DNA of 7,084 bases from JAGMDK01 sp023128695 (GTDB lineage Bacteria > Planctomycetota > Phycisphaerae > UBA1845 > Fen-1342). Location of the stretch: assembly GCA_030628805.1 (NCBI GenBank), contig DAOVQG010000245.1:1-7084 (forward strand), written 5' to 3'. The position numbers and the translations under genes were made by a program. The notes below the pieces were generated by a model, which was not told the origin of the DNA, searched no databases, and worked only from the letters and a program-made list of their open reading frames with translations. Shown in pieces: positions 1-6,009 of this stretch; within the stretch, counting starts at the first letter, position 1, and each line of letters starts with the position of its first letter.

Positions 1-122
1 CCGCTGACTGCTGATCGCTGACTGCTGGCCGCTGATCGCTGACCGCTGACTGCTGATCGCTGACTGCTGGCCGCTGATCGCTGACCGCTGACTGCTGATC
101 GCTGACTGCTGGCCGCTGATCG
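1..122. repeat. 42-bp tandem repeat built of GCTGAYY heptamers
   Basis: Nearly three copies of a 42-bp unit lie head to tail and run off the window. Each unit consists of six 7-bp subunits of the type GCTGACT, GCTGATC, GCTGGCC or GCTGACC. Forty-two is divisible by three, so the reading frame of korC is preserved and yields a 14-residue repeat. On the minus strand every T is followed by C, so no stop codon exists in any frame. On the plus strand most subunits contain TGA. Heptanucleotide tandem repeats are known in cyanobacteria as STRR sequences; this one resembles that class in period only. Confidence 0.95.
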
Positions 123-671
123 CTTCACCGGCCCATATTCCTCGTCGAAATAGGCACAGCCGGCATCGTAGGCCTTTAGATTCAATTCCTCCGTCCCCGG
201 CGGCACGGAATCTTTCACCGCCTCCCGCATCTGCTCGCGAGTGACGAGCTTCGTGGCCGCCGTGAAAAAGCCCAGCATGACAATATTCTGCACGATCGAG
301 CGGCCCAGCGACTCCGCGATCCGGGTTGACGGAATCCCAAACGCTCGTTGTCCCTGCTTGAACGTTGGCTTCACCAGGTCCTTCTCGTAGATCAGAATCC
401 CGTCCTTCTGCAACTCGTCGCCGTATTTCTCATACCCCTCGGCGGACATGACCACGAAAATGTGCGGCCAGCGGATATACGGGTACAGCACTTCCGTGTC
501 CGAGACCGCCAGCGTCGTGCTACAGGCCGAGCCGCGCGCCTCCGGCCCGAAGCTCTGGATCATCGTCGAGTGCATGCCGGCGTTGATCGCGCAGGCCCGG
601 CCGATGATGTAGCCCGAGAGCACTACGCCCTGTCCGCCGAAGCCGGTGATGCGAATCTCCGTCCTACTCAT
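1..671 (-). CDS. korC: 2-oxoacid:ferredoxin oxidoreductase gamma subunit (KorC-like), 3' end outside window
   Basis: This is the gamma subunit of a 2-oxoacid:ferredoxin oxidoreductase, which together with alpha, beta and delta oxidatively decarboxylates a 2-oxoacid to acyl-CoA and reduces ferredoxin in the cytoplasm. The ATG is at 671-669. It overlaps the korB stop by 8 nt and follows a GGAGG site 8 nt upstream. The translation opens MSRTEIRITGFGGQGVVLSG, carrying the family GFGGQGV motif at residues 10-16, followed by FGPEARGSACS at 41-51. Residues 1-183 match the usual family length of about 180 aa and end at DEEYGPVK. From residue 184 the frame continues without a stop for 40 more codons to the window edge. 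This tail reads RSAASSQRSAVSGQ repeatedly and is encoded by the 42-bp tandem repeat. The catalytic core looks intact; the tail is probably a neutral, low-complexity extension caused by repeat expansion. The 2-oxoglutarate assignment, as opposed to another 2-oxoacid, rests on the overall Kor-like set and is not proven. Confidence 0.88.
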   Translation of the reverse strand, partial: MSRTEIRITGFGGQGVVLSGYIIGRACAINAGMHSTMIQSFGPEARGSACSTTLAVSDTEVLYPYIRWPHIFVVMSAEGYEKYGDELQKDGILIYEKDLVKPTFKQGQRAFGIPSTRIAESLGRSIVQNIVMLGFFTAATKLVTREQMREAVKDSVPPGTEELNLKAYDAGCAYFDEEYGPVKRSAASSQRSAVSGQRSAASSQRSAVSGQRSAASSQRSAVS

Positions 672-1560
672 GGAGCAACCCTCCCTCCGGCGGCAGCGGG
701 ACGTATTTGTCACCGAGTTTCTGCTGGTAATGCTCGTTCATCATCTCGGTGAAGGTGGGCCGCTCTTCGTCGACGAATTTCCCACAGATGATGTTGTCCT
801 GGAATTCGATATCCACGTCACGCGTATCGGCGTCGGGGCGAATCTCCGCGTTGTCGTGGTAGAACTGCATCAGATTGAAGCCGGTGCCCAGCTTATTGAG
901 CCGCGCGTAGAGGGTCGAGCACGGGGCGATGACTTCGATGAACCGGAAACCCTTCCGCCGAATCGCCTCCTTGAACGACTTGGTCAGTCGGCGGATGTGC
1001 AGGCAGGTCCAGCGGGCGACATAAGTGGCCCCACAGCTCGCCGCCAGGTGCGGCAGGTTGAAGGGCCGCTCAAAGTTCCCGAACGGCATGGTGGACGAGC
1101 GGGCCTTCAGCGGCGTGGTCGGCGCGTTCTGCCCGCCGGTCATGCCATAGATGAAGTTGTTGACCAGGATGATCATGAGGTCCATGTTCCGCCGGGCGGC
1201 GTGTATGAAGTGGTTCCCGCCGATGCCGACCAGGTCGCCGTCGCCCGAGAAGACGGTCACCAGTAACTCCGGCCGGCCCAGCTTCAGTCCGGTCGCGAAT
1301 GGGATCGCTCGCCCGTGCGTGGTGTGGAAGGCGTCCAGCTTCATGTAGCCCGCCACGCGGCCCGTGCAGCCGATGCCGGAGACGATTGATGTCTTGTCGA
1401 GGTCCACGCCGGTTTCGTCCAAGGCGGTCGCGAAGCATTTGACCACCGTGCCGATCCCGCAGGTCGGGCACCAGATGTGCGGAATCCGATCCATGCGCAG
1501 AAAGGGCGAGACCGGGTGTTCATCAACCGCGACTTGATTGGGGTCTACTGTTGTACTCAT
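664..1560 (-). CDS. korB: 2-oxoacid:ferredoxin oxidoreductase beta subunit (KorB-like, TPP-binding)
   Basis: This 298-aa protein is the thiamine-pyrophosphate-binding beta subunit, where decarboxylation of the 2-oxoacid begins. Visible motifs are CPTCGIG at residues 31-37 and SGIGC at 61-65. These supply three cysteines, C31, C34 and C65, of the type that ligate the beta-subunit [4Fe-4S] cluster. The TPP/Mg2+ motif GDGD is at 107-110, followed by NN at 134-135 and IYGMTGGQ after it. C213 is a candidate for a further cluster ligand. The ATG at 1560 overlaps the korA stop as ATGA and is preceded by GGAGG 7 nt upstream. The 3' end overlaps korC by 8 nt. These overlaps indicate one translationally coupled operon. 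Length is normal for KorB/PorB-type subunits (about 280-300 aa). The 2-oxoglutarate preference is inferred from similarity to Kor rather than pyruvate enzymes. Confidence 0.93.
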   Translation of the reverse strand: MSTTVDPNQVAVDEHPVSPFLRMDRIPHIWCPTCGIGTVVKCFATALDETGVDLDKTSIVSGIGCTGRVAGYMKLDAFHTTHGRAIPFATGLKLGRPELLVTVFSGDGDLVGIGGNHFIHAARRNMDLMIILVNNFIYGMTGGQNAPTTPLKARSSTMPFGNFERPFNLPHLAASCGATYVARWTCLHIRRLTKSFKEAIRRKGFRFIEVIAPCSTLYARLNKLGTGFNLMQFYHDNAEIRPDADTRDVDIEFQDNIICGKFVDEERPTFTEMMNEHYQQKLGDKYVPLPPEGGLLHE

Positions 1561-2714
1561 TTCGCGGCCTCCAGGATCGCCTCGCAGATGGCGTTCGGAT
1601 CGTGCACGCCCCCGCCGCCGTGCGGCACATGAATCGTGGCGGCTTGCCCAGCCGCGCAGCGTTCGACTTCGAGCACCATCTGGCCGTAGTTAATTTCGGG
1701 CACCACGAAAGCCTTGACCTTGCCGGCTAATTCACGGATGCGCTTCTCCGGGAACGGCCAGACCACGATCAGCCGGATGGAGCCGACCTTTATGTTCATC
1801 TTCCGCGCCAGATCGATCGCCATGCGGGCCACGCGGGCGGTGATCCCGTACGTCACCACGACCACGTCAGCCCCGTCCGCGTTCTCCTCGTCGAAGCGAA
1901 CGATCCGGTCGGTATTGCGCTTAATCTTCTCAACCAGCCGACGGACGCACACTTCCTGGCATTCGGCGCTCATCACCGGGTAGCCGCGCTCATCGTGCGT
2001 CAGCCCGGTGGTGTGGAAGCGGTACCCGTCGCCGGCCCGCGCGAACTCCGGAATCAGCTTGCCTTCGACGCGATACGGCAGATACTCCTTGGGCGGAATG
2101 GCCGTGAGCCGACGCGGGACGATCTCGATCTCATCGGCGGGGGGAATGACCACCTTCTCGGTCATGTGCCCGACGCACTCGTCCATCATGAACATGACCG
2201 GGACGCGGTACTCCTCCGCGAGGTTGAAAGCAGCGATGGTCAGGTCGAAGGCTTCCTGCGGCGATTGGGGGCTCAGGGCGATCAGCTCATAGTCGCCGTG
2301 CGAGCCCCAGCGGGCCTGCATCATGTCCGCCTGCCCGACCATGGTGGGCAGTCCGGTGGAGGGGCCGCCGCGCTGGACGTTGACCACTACGCAGGGGGTT
2401 TCCATCATCACCGCCAAGCCGATATTCTCCATCATCAGACTGAAGCCGGGCCCGCTGGTGACGGTCAAGGCCTTGATGCCGGTCCAGGAGGCCCCCACGA
2501 TGGCAGCCATGCTGGCGAGTTCGTCTTCCATCTGGATGAAGGTGCCGCCGATCATTGGGAAACGGCGTGAAATCCGCTCGACGACCTCGGTGGACGGCGT
2601 GATCGGATAACCGGCGGTGAAGCGGCACCCGGCCGCCATCGCGCCCTCGCCGCAGGCAAAGTCGCCGTCCAGATAGTGGGCGCCGGTCAGGACGCCCGTA
2701 GGGTCAGCTTTCAA
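1557..2714 (-). CDS. korA: 2-oxoacid:ferredoxin oxidoreductase alpha subunit (KorA-like)
   Basis: This 385-aa protein is the alpha subunit, which carries the pyrimidine-binding half of the thiamine site and the 2-oxoacid/CoA interface. Visible family motifs are GYPITPSTEV (residues 35-44), MEDELASM (62-69), TSGPGFSLMMENIGLA (86-101) and QRGGPSTGLPT (114-124). A C-terminal transketolase-like domain begins near ADVVVVTYG (residue 282) and includes RLIVVWPFPEKRI. I accept the TTG start at 2714-2712 for two reasons: AAAAGGAG lies 8 nt upstream, and the next in-frame ATG (residue 26) would remove the conserved GAHYLDGDFACGEGA segment. The gene overlaps korB by 4 nt. It is separated from korD by 46 bp of inverted heptamer repeats. 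Its first codons share an exact 12-bp sequence with that repeat block. Alternative substrates (branched-chain or other 2-oxoacids) cannot be excluded. Confidence 0.93.
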   Translation of the reverse strand: MKADPTGVLTGAHYLDGDFACGEGAMAAGCRFTAGYPITPSTEVVERISRRFPMIGGTFIQMEDELASMAAIVGASWTGIKALTVTSGPGFSLMMENIGLAVMMETPCVVVNVQRGGPSTGLPTMVGQADMMQARWGSHGDYELIALSPQSPQEAFDLTIAAFNLAEEYRVPVMFMMDECVGHMTEKVVIPPADEIEIVPRRLTAIPPKEYLPYRVEGKLIPEFARAGDGYRFHTTGLTHDERGYPVMSAECQEVCVRRLVEKIKRNTDRIVRFDEENADGADVVVVTYGITARVARMAIDLARKMNIKVGSIRLIVVWPFPEKRIRELAGKVKAFVVPEINYGQMVLEVERCAAGQAATIHVPHGGGGVHDPNAICEAILEAAK

Positions 2715-2722
2715 TTGCCGTA

Positions 2723-2730
2723 CTCCTTTT
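2723..2730 (-). promoter_or_regulatory. Ribosome binding site deciding the korA TTG start
   Basis: On the minus strand AAAAGGAG sits 8 nt before TTG at 2714. No ATG or GTG in the korA frame lies between this site and the conserved N-terminus. The strong Shine-Dalgarno sequence at ideal spacing is the main reason for choosing the rare start codon. Confidence 0.75.
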
Positions 2731-2733
2731 TTT

Positions 2734-2827
2734 CAGCATTCAGCGGTCAGCGGTCAGCTTTCAGCGATCAGTTCCTTGTTCTTCGACTGATTGCTGACTG
2801 CTGACCGCTGATTGCTGATCGCTGCTC
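2734..2827. repeat. Two inverted heptamer-repeat blocks between korD and korA
   Basis: On the plus strand, 2734-2768 contains five heptamers of the type CAGCGGT, and 2786-2827 contains six heptamers of the type GCTGACC. These are reverse complements of each other. Perfect pairs include TCAGCGGTCAGC (2747-2758) with GCTGACCGCTGA (2800-2811), and CAGCGATCAG (2762-2771) with CTGATCGCTG (2815-2824). The block can form an imperfect stem-loop in DNA or in the korD-korA transcript. The second block encodes the C-terminal tail of korD, and the first supplies its stop codon. It belongs to the same heptamer family as the array at 1-122. Confidence 0.9.
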
Positions 2828-3090
2828 GCTTCCTCTTCCAGTGGGACGCTATAGATTGCAAAATCCGGACAAATCATCGCGCAGAGGTTGCAGTTGACAC
2901 ATTCGCCATGTTTCACGACTTTCGGCGGGTGATACCCCTTGCGATTGAATTCCTCGGATAACACCAGCACGTCTTTCGGACAATATTCGACGCAGAAGCC
3001 GCAGCCTTTGCAGCGGTCCGCAATGATCCGCACCTCCCCGCGCGGGATTTTGACTTGATCGAAGTCCAACGGTTTTCGCCAGTATTTCAT
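2761..3090 (-). CDS. korD: 2-oxoacid:ferredoxin oxidoreductase delta subunit (KorD-like 2x[4Fe-4S] ferredoxin)
   Basis: This 109-aa protein is a bacterial-type ferredoxin that would pass electrons from the KorAB catalytic core to an external ferredoxin. Two CxxCxxCxxxC[P] clusters are complete: C27, C30, C33, C37 followed by PKD, and C64, C67, C70, C74 followed by PDF. The N-terminus MKYWRKPLDFDQVKIPRG is typical of a short lead-in before the first cluster. The ATG at 3090 has GGGGAG 6 nt upstream. The natural fold seems to end near YSVPLEEE (residue 87). Residues 88-109 include DQQSAVSSQQS and are encoded by heptamer repeats. The TGA stop at 2763-2761 lies in the oppositely oriented heptamer block. 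It is the first identifiable kor gene of the operon. Confidence 0.92.
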   Translation of the reverse strand: MKYWRKPLDFDQVKIPRGEVRIIADRCKGCGFCVEYCPKDVLVLSEEFNRKGYHPPKVVKHGECVNCNLCAMICPDFAIYSVPLEEEASSDQQSAVSSQQSVEEQGTDR

Positions 3091-3230
3091 CGGACTCTCC
3101 CCAGAATAGCCTCCCCAGGCACACCAATCACCCCCGGACGCCGATCCGCCGTCAGCGGTTCCGTCATGTCGTTTTGACGTGTCTCGTAAGGCTTGTACAG
3201 TTCAGCCAGCAACATAACCGCCGGTCTCAT
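3087..3230 (-). CDS. Possible short leader ORF coupled to korD (47 aa, doubtful)
   Basis: An ATG at 3230 opens a 47-aa frame starting MRPAVMLLAELYKPYETRQ. Its TGA stop overlaps the korD ATG as ATGA, the arrangement seen between coupled genes. The C-terminal part reads RPGVIGVPGEAILGRVR. I recognise no family. There is no good ribosome binding site at 3230; an internal ATG at 3167 also lacks one. The frame extends farther upstream to 3461, but that portion is Arg/Pro/Ser-rich and looks like a random reading of GC-rich DNA. It may be a leader peptide or simply an open frame caused by chance. Confidence 0.2.
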   Translation of the reverse strand: MRPAVMLLAELYKPYETRQNDMTEPLTADRRPGVIGVPGEAILGRVR

Positions 3231-3243
3231 TCCTAGTACTACT

Positions 3244-3272
3244 AGTTTATCACCTCTGTCGATTCGATTAAA
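3244..3272 (-). promoter_or_regulatory. Weak candidate promoter for the kor operon
   Basis: On the minus strand TTTAAT (3272-3267) and TAAACT (3249-3244) are separated by exactly 17 nt. They match the sigma-70 consensus at 3 of 6 and 4 of 6 positions. The -10 box abuts a small inverted repeat, CTAGT-ACT-ACTAG, at 3233-3245, which could be an operator. The whole kor operon runs leftward from here. The match is weak and chance cannot be excluded. Confidence 0.2.
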
Positions 3273-3589
3273 CGCTCCGCCCCGAGATTTCGTGACCTTT
3301 TGGAGCATCCGGACGCAGGGCCGCGGGTGTTCCGCCGTTGGGGGGTCCTTGATTTCTCGTTCATCCCAGGTTGCAGTGTGCTTCGGACACGGTCGGAACC
3401 GGCCGGGGTCACGGAGGCATCTGCTTCGCTTCCTCCTTGACTCCGGCGACGAGCAAGCCACCAGGTGGCGGACATAGTTGCCGGACTCTGAACGGGTGGT
3501 CGATTACTTCAAATCCCTCGCCGAGCGGATGATCCAGGGCTCCGCGCAGCGGACGGAAACACAGCCCACCTCAACGCAGAGCACTTGGC
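3273..3589. other. Intergenic stretch with no recognisable feature
   Basis: This is part of the divergent region between the kor operon and the sigma factor. Open frames exist on both strands but encode Arg/Ser/Pro-rich sequences with no recognisable motif, no credible ribosome binding site and no conserved neighbour. I see no RNA gene and no clear terminator here. It may hold decayed repeat material: GGGCTCCGCGCAGCGGAC near 3538-3555 resembles the palindromic elements downstream. Confidence 0.6.
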
Positions 3590-3604
3590 GCGGCCTTCGG
3601 CCGC
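3590..3604. repeat. Perfect 6-bp-stem hairpin GCGGCC-TTC-GGCCGC
   Basis: GCGGCC (3590-3595) and GGCCGC (3599-3604) flank a 3-nt loop TTC. No T-tract follows on either strand, so it is not a canonical terminator. It sits beside other palindromic repeats and is probably part of the same repeat cluster. Confidence 0.6.
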
Positions 3605-3613
3605 AACCAAAGA

Positions 3614-3648
3614 GGATCGAGGATTGAGGATTGAGGATTGCGGATCGG
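3614..3648. repeat. GGATTGA-type heptamer tandem array
   Basis: Five consecutive 7-bp units are visible: GGATCGA, GGATTGA, GGATTGA, GGATTGC and GGATCGG. The sequence differs from the GCTGAYY family at 1-122 and 2734-2827 but the period is the same. It is intergenic here. Like the other family, it is stop-free on one strand (minus, reading as SSILNPQS-like peptide) and TGA-rich on the other. Confidence 0.88.
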
Positions 3649-3675
3649 GGGAAAATGGAAAAGGGGGGAAGGATG

Positions 3676-3759
3676 AGTCCCCGCAGGGGGCGACGGAAGT
3701 CAACCCAGGGCTCGCTGCGCTTCGCCCTGGGCTTTATTCCGTCGTCCGCTCCGCGGACT
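3676..3759. repeat. 84-bp imperfect palindrome (REP-like element)
   Basis: Outer 23-nt arms at 3676-3698 and 3737-3759 match as reverse complements at 19 of 23 positions; CGACGGAA/TTCCGTCG is the perfect inner part. An inner stem, CCCAGGGC (3704-3711) with GCCCTGGG (3724-3731), encloses a 12-nt loop. The structure could form as a cruciform or RNA hairpin. No transposase or T-tract accompanies it. Architecture and intergenic position fit a dispersed REP-type element. Confidence 0.75.
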
Positions 3760-3851
3760 GCCGAAGGAGGTCCACCAACCAGAGCCCGGCGGCTATCGAG
3801 ATAAGTTCTCCCTCGGCTGCCGATGCAACCTTGACGCACGGAGCTGATTGT

Positions 3852-3889
3852 CCGTAAAGTAATTACGGAAACGAGCCTCGCAGCCGTAA
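3852..3889 (+). promoter_or_regulatory. Triple CCGTAA boxes upstream of the sigma factor (candidate operator/promoter)
   Basis: CCGTAA (3852-3857) and its reverse complement TTACGG (3863-3868) flank 5 nt as a perfect inverted repeat. A third CCGTAA lies at 3884-3889, followed by an A-rich run. GGAAAC at 3867-3872 resembles the GGAAC -35 element used by many ECF sigma factors, but I see no matching -10 at the expected distance with confidence. The location 36-73 bp before the sigma ATG suggests transcriptional control of the sigma-kinase pair, possibly autoregulation. Confidence 0.4.
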
Positions 3890-3924
3890 AAAACGTTTTT
3901 CGCCCAGATTGAGGGACCGGCGGC

Positions 3925-4551
3925 ATGGAGCCACCCAGCGACAAGCAACGGGCCGCCACCGAGGAGTTGATGACGCTCGTTTATGACGAGCTCCGCGAGG
4001 TGGCCCGGAGCTATTTCCGTAAACAGCCCCCGGGCTTCACCTTACGGCCGACCGAGATGGTCAACGAGGCTTGCCTCAATCTGATACAGCATTCCAAGGT
4101 CGAGTGGCAAAGCCCGGAACATTTCCGAGCCATCGCGACGAAGAAAATCTACCAGGTGGTCGTCGATCACTTGCGGCAGCGGAACGCCAAGAAACGCGGC
4201 GGGTCCTGGCAGCGGCGGCCCGCGGCGAAGAAGGATTCCGACCGCGGTGACACGTCGCAGGGCCACCGCAGACAGTCCAAAGAATGGAAGCGGGTTCCAC
4301 TGGAGTCCGTCGCGGTAGAGTGGCGTGACCGGGTGATCGACTTCCTCGACCTGGCCGACGCTCTGGACGCGCTCGCGCTCGAAAGTCGCCGGCTGTGCGA
4401 GGTGGTGAAGCTGCACTGGTTCGGGGGCCTAAAGCACGCGGAAACCGCCCGCGTGCTCGGCGTCAGCCCCAGCACCGTCGAAAAGGATTTCCGATACGCG
4501 CTGGCGTGGCTGAATCGCAGACTGGCGGGAGCCGGAAACCATGCCGACTAG
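3925..4551 (+). CDS. ECF-family RNA polymerase sigma factor (PF07638/TIGR02999 type)
   Basis: This 208-aa protein is an extracytoplasmic-function sigma factor that would direct RNA polymerase to a dedicated promoter set. Region 2 spans about residues 12-93, with LVYDELREVARSYFRKQ (18-34), LRPTEMVNEACLNL (40-53) and the strongly typical HFRAIATKKIYQVVVDHLRQ, then RNAKKRGG. Region 4 spans about 139-200, with a helix-turn-helix around GLKHAETARVLGVSPSTVEK (168-187). The linker 94-130 is unusually basic and hydrophilic (RPAAKKDSDRGDTSQGHRRQ). The ATG at 3925 follows GAGGGA 8 nt upstream. The gene ends 11 nt inside the downstream kinase gene. No zinc-binding or membrane anti-sigma factor is next to it, so activity is probably controlled through the coupled kinase. 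Its target promoters cannot be read from the window with certainty. Confidence 0.92.
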   Translation: MEPPSDKQRAATEELMTLVYDELREVARSYFRKQPPGFTLRPTEMVNEACLNLIQHSKVEWQSPEHFRAIATKKIYQVVVDHLRQRNAKKRGGSWQRRPAAKKDSDRGDTSQGHRRQSKEWKRVPLESVAVEWRDRVIDFLDLADALDALALESRRLCEVVKLHWFGGLKHAETARVLGVSPSTVEKDFRYALAWLNRRLAGAGNHAD

Positions 4552-5914
4552 GTTCCACCGCCGCGTCCGACAGATTCTGGAGAAAGCGGTCCAACTGGAG
4601 CCGGAGAGGCGGGAGCTGTTCTTCCAGCGGGCTTGTGCGGGGGACGCCGAATTGCTACAGGAAGTGCGGTCGCTCTTGCCACACTTCGAGGTCATGCAGG
4701 GCTTCGAGCCCGAGCGTCCGCAGGACTCGAAGTGGATGCTGCCGGGGACCACGACGTTCACGCAGGTCAAGGCTGAGGCCGCCGACGCCGAGGTGGCCGA
4801 TGAGGAACGGGAGCCGCCCTTCACCATCGACCACTACACCGCCCTGGAAGTGCTCGGCCGCGGCGGGATGGGGGTCGTCTATCGTGCCGTGCATCCCACG
4901 CTTCATCGTCAGGTGGCGCTGAAGATTCTTCGCAAAGGGCTGCTCTCGACGGAGAATCGCCAGCGCTTCACGTTTGAAGAAGAGGTTCTGCGGCAATTGC
5001 AGCACCCCGGCATTGCTCGTTTCGTGCATGCCGGCGTCGCGCGGCCCATGCCCATCGAGACGACCGCCGGGCTATCCGACTGGCGACCATATTTCGTCAT
5101 GGAGTACATCGCCGGTCAGCCGCTGACCAAGTTCGCCGAGGCGTATCAGCTCGACGTTCGGCAGCGTCTGGCGCTGGTTGTCAAGATTTGCGAAGCCGTG
5201 GAGTATGCCCACCATCGCGGGATCATTCATCGTGACCTGAAACCGGATAATATTTTGGTCCCGGCGTCCGGCCAGCCGAAGATTCTAGACTTTGGGATCG
5301 CCCATATCCCCTTCTTTCAATCGACGCTGATCAAGGACAAGGACGGGCACTTCACAGGCACGCTACTGTATGCCAGCCCGGAACAAATCGCCGGGAAAGT
5401 TGAGGACCTGACCCCGCGTTCAGATGTCTATACTCTGGGATTGATCGCGCATGAACTGTTGACCGGCCGTCTGCCCCGGCGGGTGCGCGGCGGAGTGCGC
5501 TTGGTGCTCGACAACGTTAGCCTCGCTGCGGATTCAATGCGGCGACGCTCGAATGAAAAGGAGTTCCGCTACTACCTGACCGCGATTCTCGCCACGGCCC
5601 TGCGGGAGACGGAAGGGGAATATTACAATTCCGCCGGCGAGGTGGGGGCGGACATCGAAAGCCTGTTGACTCACTTTCCGGTGCGGTCGCCCTTGGCGCG
5701 GATCAAGAATCGCCTGTCTGGTATCTTTTCTCCCGGCTCGGCGTGCAGTCCGGCTCCCGCCAACCGTCCCCTGCGAGCAGTACTGCGAAAGCGAATCGCG
5801 ATGGCGATGGAATCCGGCGCGTACCGGGCCGCTCCGACGGATGAATCCTCCAATGGGCCGTCCGGGGCATCGAAGCCAGGCCCCACGATTCGGTTGGAGC
5901 CGGAGGACCCATAG
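4541..5914 (+). CDS. Hanks-type serine/threonine protein kinase, soluble, coupled to ECF sigma factor
   Basis: This 457-aa protein would phosphorylate Ser/Thr residues, plausibly on the adjacent sigma factor. Residues 1-60 form a helical N-terminal segment (RQILEKAVQLEPERRELFFQ, then RACAGDAELLQEVRSLL) of the kind found in kinases partnered with ECF sigma factors. The kinase domain spans about 99-375. It has the glycine loop GRGGMGVV (106-113), catalytic Lys K128 in VALK, a likely helix-C Glu near E148, HRDLKPDN (230-237), DFG (250-252) and SPE (279-281) in place of the usual APE. The C-terminus (about 395-457) is Pro/Ser/Ala-rich and probably disordered. I see no transmembrane helix and no WD40, TPR or PASTA sensor domain. 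The ATG lies 11 nt before the end of the sigma gene and has GGGAG 9 nt upstream, indicating translational coupling. All catalytic residues are present, so an active enzyme is expected. Confidence 0.93.
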   Translation: MPTRFHRRVRQILEKAVQLEPERRELFFQRACAGDAELLQEVRSLLPHFEVMQGFEPERPQDSKWMLPGTTTFTQVKAEAADAEVADEEREPPFTIDHYTALEVLGRGGMGVVYRAVHPTLHRQVALKILRKGLLSTENRQRFTFEEEVLRQLQHPGIARFVHAGVARPMPIETTAGLSDWRPYFVMEYIAGQPLTKFAEAYQLDVRQRLALVVKICEAVEYAHHRGIIHRDLKPDNILVPASGQPKILDFGIAHIPFFQSTLIKDKDGHFTGTLLYASPEQIAGKVEDLTPRSDVYTLGLIAHELLTGRLPRRVRGGVRLVLDNVSLAADSMRRRSNEKEFRYYLTAILATALRETEGEYYNSAGEVGADIESLLTHFPVRSPLARIKNRLSGIFSPGSACSPAPANRPLRAVLRKRIAMAMESGAYRAAPTDESSNGPSGASKPGPTIRLEPEDP

Positions 5915-6009
5915 GACGCGATCCGTGGGCCACCCAACACGTCAATTGACGGGTAGGGCAGGCGAACGATAGGGCGGTAGGGCAGGAGGACGGGAGGGCG
6001 AGACTCAGC

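Noticed and set aside
1..122. CRISPR array
   Set aside because: The 42-bp units follow each other directly with no unique spacers and consist of 7-bp subunits, so this is a tandem repeat inside korC.
646..1266. 206-aa plus-strand open frame opposite korB
   Set aside because: It is a shadow of the strongly conserved korB on the other strand, a usual effect in GC-rich DNA.
3231..3461. Upstream extension of the short frame before korD
   Set aside because: The residues are biased, and the extension crosses the candidate promoter and inverted repeat without any start signal.
3590..3604. Rho-independent terminator at the GCGGCC hairpin
   Set aside because: No T-run follows on either strand and no gene ends nearby.
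3504..3959. 151-aa minus-strand open frame
   Set aside because: It crosses the heptamer array and the 84-bp palindrome, overlaps the sigma-factor start and has no ribosome site or recognisable motif.
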